The position numbers were made by a program, and so were the translations under genes. From an uncultured Lachnospiraceae bacterium (GTDB lineage Bacteria > Bacillota > Clostridia > Lachnospirales > Lachnospiraceae), in the NCBI GenBank assembly GCA_910588755.1, contig CAJUQZ010000133.1, forward strand, positions 1 to 12,407: DNA of 12,407 nt, written 5' to 3'. A model generated the notes under the pieces. That model saw only the letters and a program-made list of their open reading frames with translations, did not search any database and had not been told where the DNA came from. Below are positions 1 to 6,737 of the stretch, piece after piece; position 1 is the stretch's first letter, and each line of letters starts with the position of its first letter.

Positions 1-218
1 AAAACATATCAAAATCTTTTCAAAAATCATCTTGACATATCACCAGATTGCTCCTTTTTGATGAGTAATAGCCTTTTGGAATCTTCCCTGCATAATGCCA
101 GACACGGAGAGACTCGAAAAGTCTATCAATATGTTACAAAAATCTATATTAAGCCATTTGGCAAAATACCATAGTAAAACTGTACCGGGTAAATCCAGTA
201 GTTTGCCTTGTAATGGGC

Positions 219-941
219 TCAGAGGACCTTGCTTAGAAAAAGTTTTGTCCGCTCATTTTTCGGACTGCCAAACACTTCCTCTGGTGTGCCGCTCTCCATG
301 ATTACGCCTTGGTCAACGAAAAGAACCCTCGATGCGACCTCTCTTGCAAAGCCCATCTCGTGGGTGACAATCACCATCGTCATGCCTGACCTGGCAAGGT
401 CCTTCATGACATCGAGCACTTCTCCAACCATCTCGGGATCGAGTGCGGAGGTCGGCTCATCAAACAGCATAATTTCAGGATTCATGGCAAGCGCCCGCGC
501 AATGGCGACGCGCTGTTTCTGTCCGCCGGACAGCTGCGCTGGGTAAGCTTGCGCCTTGTCTGCTAGGTTGACGCGCTTTAGGAGCTCGTTTCCCTTTTTG
601 ACAGCCTCGTCCTTTGTCATTTTTTTCAGAAGGACCGGTGCCAGCGTGATATTGTCCATGATGGTCAGGTGTGGGAACAGGTTGAACTGCTGAAATACCA
701 TACCCATTTTCTGGCGTACTTTATTGATATCAACCTTGGGCGTGTTGATCAGCTGGTCGTCCACATAGATCTCGCCTTCTGTCACGTCCTCGAGTAGGTT
801 CAGGCACCTTAGAAACGTGCTTTTGCCAGAACCGGAGGGGCCGATTACGACGACGACCTCGCCTGGTGAAATGTGCTCGTCGATGCCGTTTAGGACAGTT
901 AAGTCCCCGAATTTTTTATGTAGGTTTTTAACTTTGATCAT
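219..941 (-). CDS. Polar amino-acid ABC transporter ATP-binding protein (GlnQ/HisP type)
   Basis: This is the cytoplasmic ATPase of a polar amino-acid importer; it powers uptake through the permease encoded just upstream. The 240-residue length is normal for the family. Walker A (GPSGSGKST) lies near residues 38-46, the signature LSGGQKQR near 138-145, Walker B (LFDEPTSALD) follows it, and the switch histidine is in IVTHEM. I placed the start at the ATG at 941 because AGGAG sits just upstream and the product then begins MIKVKNLHKKF, the usual family start; an upstream in-frame start at 977 would add 12 atypical residues. It lies 75 bp downstream of the permease on the same strand, so they are probably co-transcribed. 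Substrate cannot be told from sequence; glutamine, cystine or histidine-type substrates are all possible. Confidence 0.93.
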   Translation of the reverse strand: MIKVKNLHKKFGDLTVLNGIDEHISPGEVVVVIGPSGSGKSTFLRCLNLLEDVTEGEIYVDDQLINTPKVDINKVRQKMGMVFQQFNLFPHLTIMDNITLAPVLLKKMTKDEAVKKGNELLKRVNLADKAQAYPAQLSGGQKQRVAIARALAMNPEIMLFDEPTSALDPEMVGEVLDVMKDLARSGMTMVIVTHEMGFAREVASRVLFVDQGVIMESGTPEEVFGSPKNERTKLFLSKVL

Positions 942-1016
942 ATAAACTCCTGTTCGCCCGCGTTGGCGGGTACGCAAATCAAGATGGTGAAATCTAGACT
1001 TTATCGCAAGGTCTTT

Positions 1017-1715
1017 TTATCGGATATCTGACTTTCGAAGTACAAGCTCAATCCTGTGCAGCAGCAGTGTCAGTAGCTTGATCAGGACATAATAGATCAC
1101 TGCGGTGCCAAACAATGGCATGGGTGCGTTGAAGGTAGCGCTCTTGATAAAATCGCCAGCCTTCTGTATATCCATCAGCCCCACATAGCCGACGATGGCC
1201 GTTTCCTTGATCAGGACGATAAACTCATTGCACAGCGCGGGAAAAATATTTTTGATGGCCTGTGGGATTACAATTCTTGTCATGGTCTGGAAAGCATTCA
1301 GTCCCAGCGACCGGCCCGCTTCCGTCTGCCCGTGATCGACAGACTGGATACCGGCACGAATAATCTCGGACACATAGGCACCGGAATTAACTCCAAATGC
1401 GATTGCCGCGATAATCCACTTGTCCAGATTTATTGGGGCAAAAATGACAAAATAAATGATCATCAGCTGCGTGACGGAGGGTGTTCCCCGGATCACATCG
1501 GTATAGACACTCCCGAAAAAATGGATAAGCTTTTGTTTAGAGAGATTACACAGCGCAATCAGCATACCGATCAGGATTCCGATTAAGACGGCGAGAAGCG
1601 ATACCTTGATGGTTACGCCGACGCCTTCAAACAAAAGCTTGTAGCGGTCTTCCCGGATAAAACACTTATAAAATAAATTAGAAAAATTAGCGAACCATTC
1701 CTGTACTGCTGTCAT
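1017..1715 (-). CDS. Polar amino-acid ABC transporter permease (HisM/GlnP type)
   Basis: This is the membrane subunit of the importer, with several hydrophobic spans, including an early one rich in L, I, V and G (around residues 37-55, VSLLAVLIGILIGMLIAL) and a last one near the C terminus. The EAA cytoplasmic loop that docks onto the ATPase is recognisable as EAGRSLGLNAFQ and then RIVIPQAI. The length of 232 residues is normal for the His/Glu/Gln/Arg/opine permease family. The ATG at 1715 has a purine-rich AAAGGAAG about 10 bases upstream. It is the first gene of the visible - strand pair. A substrate-binding protein gene would often precede it, but the DNA upstream (1716 onward) encodes none, so the binding protein is either elsewhere in the genome or lost. 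Confidence 0.93.
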   Translation of the reverse strand: MTAVQEWFANFSNLFYKCFIREDRYKLLFEGVGVTIKVSLLAVLIGILIGMLIALCNLSKQKLIHFFGSVYTDVIRGTPSVTQLMIIYFVIFAPINLDKWIIAAIAFGVNSGAYVSEIIRAGIQSVDHGQTEAGRSLGLNAFQTMTRIVIPQAIKNIFPALCNEFIVLIKETAIVGYVGLMDIQKAGDFIKSATFNAPMPLFGTAVIYYVLIKLLTLLLHRIELVLRKSDIR

Positions 1716-2209
1716 CTGTCCGTCTTCCTTTCACCTGTCTGTGGGGATTGTCAATTCCATCGGTGCAAACGCAAATGTATATTAGCCACACTAATGCCCA
1801 TTTTATCATAAAGGTGGTGAGTTGAAAAGCTTTTTTTCAAGGATATTTTGTGGATTTTTATCTGTTACCTGTAAGTTCTCGTACGTGGCTTGTAAAGCCA
1901 TTATTAGTGGTAAATGTTAAGCCCTGTATGGACACTAACCGGGAATATTTTATGGCTTGCACTCTTTGCACTATCTTTTTGAAATATAACACAGGAGAAG
2001 CGCGCAAGGGAAATGTTTATAAACAGCAGCATGCCATATAAAACATATAAGGAAGTGCTGCGGGATACGTAGTTTGTTGATATCTGCACAGGATATATGA
2101 ACGGACAAAGAAAAAAACATGTGTTTGTATTGGGCGAAGGGGATGCAGTATTTCAGATGTCTTTTATTTCGGCGATGAACTGGCAAGATATTTTTGATAT
2201 TTATGGAAT
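1716..2209. other. Intergenic stretch without a recognisable gene
   Basis: About 490 bases between the permease start and the pseudogene. Short open frames occur on both strands (for example 1850-2041 + and 1904-2089 -), but none has a convincing ribosome site combined with a recognisable product. The frame at 2098-2217 (+) reads through a peptide containing FISAMNWQDIFDIYGIC and could be an upstream, frame-shifted piece of the decayed gene that follows; I cannot match it to a family. The promoter for the transporter pair should lie on the - strand in 1720-1830, but I found no clearly spaced -35/-10 pair. Confidence 0.5.
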
Positions 2210-2650
2210 ATGCTAAAGGACCAGCTATGCGTTGTGTTTGCGGATACGACAGGTTTGGCGACACTGGCTGGGGGCATCAAAACTGTCGAGGAGATTTGGC
2301 AGATTGCACATAATACAGATACGTCGATTTTATTTTATAATAATGAAGCTGAATTGTCGGCGGTCGTAAACCTGTGCTATCTCTCTGCCCGCAACAAATA
2401 TTGTATTGAGCGGGAAGACTGGGTAGGAAGGGGGATAGACGATATATTTTATTCAGAGCAGAAAAATGCAGATGGTATCATTCTGGAATAGAAGGTGGAT
2501 AACACGCCAAAGGAGGCGACCGCACAGATTTGGGATAAACAGTATGATTTGCGGATCTGTGGCAAGTTTGGAAAAGAACAAATATTTGCAGACCAGATAC
2601 TGACTGTCGGCATCAGTTACAGCCGGGAGGAACAAAGCAAATTGTTGTGA
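2210..2650 (+). pseudogene. Remnant of an AAA-ATPase-like protein with C-terminal PD-(D/E)XK nuclease domain (DUF1703-type)
   Basis: The translated stretch keeps the hallmark C-terminal blocks of a protein family common in Lachnospiraceae: HNTDTSILFYNNEAELSAVV, then LSARNKYCIERED, then NADGIILE, and after a stop KVDNTPKEATAQIWDKQYDL and ILTVGISYSREE. In intact relatives the NADGIILE and KVD blocks are joined by a leucine (ELKVD), which is the (D/E)xK nuclease motif; here that codon is TAG at 2489-2491, and the same frame continues to a TGA at 2648-2650. The N-terminal ATPase-like part with its Walker motif is missing upstream. One in-frame stop plus the missing N-terminus indicate a decayed gene rather than a functional short protein. 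The family assignment is from recognition and was not searched. Confidence 0.72.
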
Positions 2651-2904
2651 ACTGGGGGAGGGCTGGCGGAGACTGGCTGCGGTGCAAAAATAGGGGGTTT
2701 GGAAAAACTACTTTGGAGGATGGGGGGTGGTGTTTCGGTTAGTGTAAAAGAATAGTTTCTTATATGTTCTGGAACATTTTCTGCCTTTGAGTATCAATAT
2801 TGTTTTGGTATATACAATGTACAAGATTATCTGCTAGATGTTTGCTTATAGACATAGGCAAATGCGGTATATACTCTAGAAAAATAAAACGATTGCAAAA
2901 GTAA

Positions 2905-2990
2905 GAGCAAGGGGCTGGCGGAAAATACTATCATTTACTTATATATTGATATATTGTAAACGAATTGTACTTTCTGACAGCCCCTCGCTC
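2905..2990. repeat. 24-bp near-perfect inverted repeat with 38-nt loop (MITE-like or terminator-like)
   Basis: The arm at 2905-2928 and the reverse complement of 2967-2990 agree at 20 of 24 positions; both contain AGGGGCTG. As - strand RNA two of the four differences become G-U pairs, giving 22 of 24 paired, whereas as + strand RNA only one does. The loop 2929-2966 is almost pure A/T. The arms resemble terminal inverted repeats that begin GGGGCTGTC in several insertion-sequence families, so this could be a miniature element of about 86 bp, although no target-site duplication is visible. Its position directly after the crRNA-like segment on the - strand, followed by a T-rich stretch (2904-2880 read on the - strand), would also suit a transcription terminator. 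Confidence 0.7.
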
Positions 2991-3072
2991 ATTTATAAAA
3001 ATATTTCAATCCACAGCTATTTAATAATGTTCCCAATTCGAGAAATTGTGAACTTCAAAGAAATAAGCTGAC
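2905..3072 (-). ncRNA. Putative crRNA-like regulatory RNA (CreR-type) of the I-C system
   Basis: On the - strand, 3015-3003 reads TGTGGATTGAAAT, identical to the last 13 bases (positions 20-32) of the CRISPR repeat in the array at 12193. This includes the full 11-nt crRNA 5' handle and the base pair step where I-C Cas5 cuts. The rest of the repeat is not conserved; instead a different hairpin (3053-3029, GTTC/GAAC and CAATT/AATTG arms) lies upstream. The following bases (from 3002 downward) begin ATTTTTATAAATGAGC and match a TTC-flanked site at 3300-3285, just upstream of the cas promoter. A - strand promoter precedes it and a strong hairpin follows, so the segment looks like a stand-alone small RNA of about 170 nt. 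Known CreR RNAs guide effector complexes to cas promoters by partial pairing; that this one does so is inference. Confidence 0.55.
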
Positions 3073-3077
3073 ACTTT

Positions 3078-3106
3078 ATTGTATATGAATCAAGAATAAT
3101 AGTCAA
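3078..3106 (-). promoter_or_regulatory. Sigma-A-type promoter for the putative crRNA-like RNA
   Basis: Read on the - strand, TTGACT (3106-3101) and TACAAT (3083-3078) are separated by exactly 17 bp. Each differs from consensus by one base. Transcription would start near 3072, about 57 nt before the repeat-derived handle. No open reading frame of note lies downstream on this strand, which favours a non-coding transcript. Confidence 0.6.
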
Positions 3107-3284
3107 TATAAGAAATTTTGAACTCAGGATAAACTTGATTTTTGCAAAATAATTATATTAAACAAGCAGCCTGTAAGCAATTTTTAGAAAAATATTCTTC
3201 AAATTAATAAATCTCTTTGTGAAATCATGCTACAGCAAATTTATAAGTTTATCCTATTTTGAACTGTACTAAAGGTTATATAAT

Positions 3285-3303
3285 GCTCTTTTATAAAAAT
3301 GAA
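3285..3303 (-). promoter_or_regulatory. Protospacer-like target site with TTC PAM upstream of the cas promoter
   Basis: On the - strand the site reads TTC (3303-3301) and then ATTTTTATAAAAGAGC (3300-3285). This agrees with the first 16 bases after the repeat-derived handle at 3002 except at position 12, which in type I effectors is one of the every-sixth bases flipped out of the guide-target duplex. TTC is the established I-C PAM. The PAM side faces the -35 of the + strand promoter, 9 bp away, so effector binding here could block RNA polymerase. Beyond position 16 the match stops, as expected for a regulatory rather than a cleavable target. Confidence 0.5.
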
Positions 3304-3312
3304 ATAAAAGTA

Positions 3313-3341
3313 TTGCTTTCTAGAAATAAATATGTTATAAT
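3313..3341 (+). promoter_or_regulatory. Probable cas operon promoter with extended -10
   Basis: TTGCTT (3313-3318) lies 17 bp upstream of a perfect TATAAT (3336-3341), which is preceded by TG with one base between (extended -10). Transcription would start near 3348, leaving a leader of about 160 nt before cas3. A second TATAAT at 3464-3469 is closer to cas3 but lacks a good -35 at the right distance. The promoter is inferred from consensus only. Confidence 0.6.
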
Positions 3342-3375
3342 ATGAATTGACAATTAAGTCACTTTTTAAGTTTTT

Positions 3376-3420
3376 GCGCATCAAGTCATTAGGAATTAAA
3401 TAAAAAATGGCTTGATGCAC
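3376..3420 (+). promoter_or_regulatory. Strong hairpin in the cas 5' leader, followed by an anti-Shine-Dalgarno-like sequence
   Basis: The arms 3376-3390 (GCGCATCAAGTCATT) and 3406-3420 (AATGGCTTGATGCAC) pair at 14 of 15 positions as RNA, counting one G-U, with a 15-nt loop. The right arm runs into CACCTCCT (3418-3425), the same octamer as the 16S rRNA 3' end, whose CTCCT part can pair with the AGGAG of the cas3 ribosome site at 3496-3500. It could attenuate transcription or translation of the cas messenger. There is no immediate T-run, so it is not a typical intrinsic terminator on the + strand. Confidence 0.5.
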
Positions 3421-3510
3421 CTCCTGATTTTTCAATATACTAAATCAGTAAAAGTTCTTTCTATATAATATAAGGATAATAAGGATAAATTACAAAGGAG
3501 CGTGACCAAA

Positions 3511-5942
3511 TTGACAGCACATATTTCCGAGGACGGACTAGGCAGAGAGGAGTCCGTAGCAGAGCATACGGAAAAGACTGCCTATCTCTGCGAAAAAAAG
3601 GGAAAGCGGTGCGGCTTGTCGCAGGTCATGTCAGTCGCGCTATCTTGCACGACATGGGCAAGAATAAGAAGAAATTCAACGACTATCTTCATGCAGACGC
3701 GAACACCAGACAAAAGCTGCGGGGAACGATCGCCCATGCGTCTACAGGGGCGAAGTATCTATATGACAAATACCATAGCGACAACGCAAGTGATGTAAAG
3801 CTTTTGACAGAATTGATTTCCTATGCTGTTGCGGCGCATCACGGCATCTTTGACTGCGTGGATAACGATCATGCCGACCTTTTTTTCAATAAGATGGACA
3901 AGGTTGAAGATTACGATGAGGCCCGCCACAATGCGGAGCACGACTATCTGGACAAAGCAGTGCTTGACCAGAGATTTGCAGGTGCATTAGAAGAATTTAA
4001 CAACATACAGAATCAGATAAAGGGACTGCACACAAAATTAAAATCCATGATGCAGGCGAAAAACGCTTCAGATCTGAAAGAAACCGCTATGAACTGCCGG
4101 CTTTTTCTGTTTTCTTGTCTCCAACGCTTAATCTTATCGTTTCTGATCGATTCCGATTGGGAGGCTACCTCAGATTTTATGGCTCAGATCGATACATTTT
4201 CCAAACAGACGGATATTCATAACATAAAAGTATTTGAGAAGGCTGGTGAAAATTTTAAGAATTATATGCAGAAAAAGCAGCAGGAAATCAATCAGGCAAA
4301 ACTGACGAAGAAAGAGAAAGAAATCCTGGACGCGAGAAACGCGCTGCAGCAGGAGTGTTTGGAATTTGCAAAGCATCCTGCCGGAATCTACTGTCTGCCG
4401 CTTCCGACCGGCGGAGGAAAGACACTGAGCGGACTTGCGTATGCGCTGGAATATTGTCGGCAGCACCCGGAGACAGAGCGGATTATCTACGTATCACCTT
4501 TTATATCAATCACGGAACAAAACGCTGGGGTGTTCCGCGATGCAATCGGTGAGGATAAGTGGATTCTGGAGCACCATTCTTCTGTGGTCAGAAACAATGA
4601 AAACGGGGATGAGGACTATCACAACAGAAGCGTGTCAAGATATGACATCAACTGGGAGGAACCTTTTATCTGCACGACATTTGTACAGTTTATGAACACG
4701 CTTTTTTCAGACAGGAGCGAGTCGGTCCGCCGGATGCACAGGCTTGTCAATTCGGTTGTAATTATTGACGAAGTCCAGTCGATGCCCTTAAAGTGTGTCC
4801 ACACTTTTAATTATATGATTAATTTCCTGAACGCGGTCTGCAACACAGATATCATTTTGTGCACAGCGACGCAGCCGACCCTGGCGGAGACAGCATATCC
4901 AGTCTGCTACAGCGAACCGAAATACATGATTTCCGATGTGGACAGATGGTTTCGCCTGTTTGACCGGGTGAGGATTCATACGCCGGAGGCAGGACAAAAA
5001 TACACCTTTGAAAGCCTGGGCAATGAGCTTGCGGAGCAGACGGAAATATTTCAGTCGATTCTTGTCGTCCTGAATACGAAATCCGCAGTGAAAAAACTGT
5101 ATGATCTTTTAAAGGAAAAAGAGATCAATGTAAAATACCTCACCACAAATCTGTGCGCCCAGCACAGGAGTGACAAGATTGAGGAAATACAAAAAATTCT
5201 CAAAAAGCGGCAGGAAAACATTGTGGTAGTCAGCACAAATCTGATCGAGGCGGGCGTCGATATCTCGTTTGAATGTGTCTACCGTTCGATGACAGGCCTG
5301 GACAGTCTGGCGCAGAGTGCAGGGCGGTGCAACCGGAACGGCGAACTGGAGTACGGCATCATCAATCTAATCACGCTGGAAAATGAAAACACGGGAAATA
5401 TGGCGGAACTATTGCAGAACAGCAGGGTGGCAGAGCGTATTATACATCAATATAATGAGGGGGACAGAGCAGACAGCCTTCTGATGCCGCAGTGGATGGA
5501 ACGGTATTTTCAACAGGTTTACAGCTATGCGTCCGACCAGATGAATTTTCCGCTTCATAAAACGGGGACAAATATCATAAAACTTTTGTCAAATGGATTT
5601 GGTGTGGAAAAGAGGAAGAATTTACTCAATCCGGCGTATAAGTCTGCGGGGCAGGCATACAAAGTGATTGACGATCATTCGCTTGGTGTGATTGTACCGT
5701 ATGGGAAGGGGGTAGAAATCATAGAAGCAATACAAAATACAACAGATTTGACGAAGATCAAAACATATATTCGGCAGGCGCAGAGATATACCGTCAATGT
5801 GCGTGAGAATCTGTTAAACCGATTTGAGGGGCTGATAGAGCCTGTCAGTGAAAGAATCGCCGGTCTTTATATGGTATCGGCACCGGGAGCGTACAGCATG
5901 GATTACGGTATTGCGCCGGAGTGGGAAGTGCTGATGTATTAG
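3511..5942 (+). CDS. cas3: Cas3 HD nuclease-helicase, type I-C, with a -1 frame change at an A7 run
   Basis: Cas3 is recruited by the target-bound effector complex, unwinds the DNA with its superfamily 2 helicase and degrades it with its HD nuclease. With a -1 shift at 3600 the protein is 810 residues. The HD ligands are H19 (EHTEKT), H47-D48 (LHDMGK), H76, H110-H111 and D216; Walker A is PTGGGKT (K304), motif II is DEVQ (420-423), motif III TAT (452-454) and motif VI QSAGRCNR (602-609). The first 30 residues, including H19, lie in another frame from the rest; the long uninterrupted frame opens only at a GTG at 3609, which has no good ribosome site and lacks H19. I chose TTG 3511 as start, 10 bases after AAAGGAG; the GTG at 3502 is only one base from it. 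Either the gene is frameshifted or it is expressed through slippage. The rest of the gene is intact. Confidence 0.9.
3594..3600 (+). promoter_or_regulatory. A AAA AAG slippery heptamer at the cas3 frame change
   Basis: In the frame of the N-terminal part the codons read GAA AAA AAG, so the heptamer A AAA AAG is in the exact phase used for bacterial -1 frameshifting, as in Escherichia coli dnaX. A -1 slip joins residues ending CEKK to GKAVRLVAGH and restores a continuous HD domain. Downstream structure is weak: a 4-bp TGCG/CGCA hairpin (3610-3623) and a CATGTC/GACATG pair (3627-3632 with 3651-3656). No Shine-Dalgarno-like sequence sits about 10 bases upstream. A simple one-base deletion in a former A8 run, or a read error, explains the data equally well. 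Confidence 0.45.
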
Positions 5943-5990
5943 AGGACGGGAGCACTGGAAAAACAGGAAAATAGAGAGGAGAAGTGCAGT

Positions 5991-6737
5991 ATGGAAAAAC
6001 CAAATGTGATTGAGTACAGCGTATTTGGCAGATATGCATTGTTTACCGATCCGCTGTCAAAGACGGGCGGTGAGAAATGCACGTATCAGATTCCGACGTA
6101 TCAGGCTTTGAAAGGAATAACGGAATCCATCTACTGGAAACCAACGCTCACGTGGGTCATTGATGCGTGCCGTGTCATGAATGTGATCCATACGGAATCC
6201 AAGGGCATCCGGCCAATCAAGTACAGCGGCGGAAACGATCTGTCGTATTACACCTACCTGCGGGGGGTGGAGTATCGGGTGCGGGCCCATTTCGAGTGGA
6301 ATGAAAACAGGAAGGATTTGGCGCATGACCGGAATGAGAACAAGCATTATGACATTGCAAGGAGAATGGTTGAGCGGGGCGGAAGAAGGGATATTTTTCT
6401 GGGGGCAAGAGAGTGCCAGGGATATGTGGAGCCGTGTTCATTTGATGAGGGAGAGGGCGCGTATGACAAAACCAACCTGTCATTTGGCATCATGGTGCAT
6501 GGCATCACCTACCCGGACGAGGCTTTCCGGGACGAAGAAAAAGGAAAACTTTCTGTGCGGCTCTGGAATGCACAGATGGTAAACGGAGTCATTCATTTCC
6601 CGCGGCCAGAGGAGTGTACAATCAGGCGTGTGCTGCAGGAGTCGAAGCAGAAGCAGTTTATATTTGAAAAGAATTTTACAGGGTTAGAGGAGTTTGAGGG
6701 AGGTGATTTGTTTGGCGTGGCTAAAGACATTGGCTGA
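5991..6737 (+). CDS. cas5c: Cas5c (Cas5d) crRNA-processing endoribonuclease and handle-binding subunit
   Basis: In type I-C systems, which lack Cas6, Cas5 cuts the repeat RNA after the hairpin and stays on the 5' handle in the effector complex. The 248-residue protein has the expected length and starts VIEYSVFGRYALFTDP after the first residues, typical of the subfamily. The catalytic residues known from Bacillus halodurans Cas5d (Y46, K116, H117) correspond to Y48, K118 and H119 here (SIYWKP and ENKHYD). The glycine-rich LSFGIMVHGI segment is near the C-terminal half. ATG 5991 has GAGAGGAG about 9 bases upstream. It follows cas3 by 48 bp, and its last 26 bases overlap the start of cas8c, indicating translational coupling. 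Confidence 0.96.
   Translation: MEKPNVIEYSVFGRYALFTDPLSKTGGEKCTYQIPTYQALKGITESIYWKPTLTWVIDACRVMNVIHTESKGIRPIKYSGGNDLSYYTYLRGVEYRVRAHFEWNENRKDLAHDRNENKHYDIARRMVERGGRRDIFLGARECQGYVEPCSFDEGEGAYDKTNLSFGIMVHGITYPDEAFRDEEKGKLSVRLWNAQMVNGVIHFPRPEECTIRRVLQESKQKQFIFEKNFTGLEEFEGGDLFGVAKDIG

Noticed and set aside
1850..2041. 63-codon + strand frame in the transporter-to-pseudogene gap
   Set aside because: No ribosome site, no family resemblance, and no support on length alone.
2651..2735. G-rich stretch as a G-quadruplex
   Set aside because: There are four runs of three or more G (2654, 2660, 2693, 2722), but two intervals are about 24-30 bases, too long for a typical quadruplex.
2905..3348. CreTA-type toxin-antitoxin locus
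   Set aside because: I see no small toxin-like frame or toxin RNA candidate under a promoter targeted by the guide; the target lies upstream of the cas promoter, which fits cas regulation instead.
3347..3352. Perfect TTGACA as the -35 of the cas promoter
   Set aside because: No acceptable -10 lies 16-18 bp downstream; the extended -10 at 3336 with TTGCTT 17 bp upstream is better.
3241..3435. 64-codon open frame on the - strand upstream of cas3
   Set aside because: Low-complexity AT-rich composition and no recognisable family; it overlaps the cas promoter and leader hairpin. Although GGAGG occurs near its start, it lies inside the frame rather than upstream.
3609..3800. GTG at 3609 as the true start of cas3
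   Set aside because: It would remove the first metal-binding histidine and the conserved N-terminal strand, it has no good ribosome site, and the missing part is encoded intact just upstream in the +1-relative frame.
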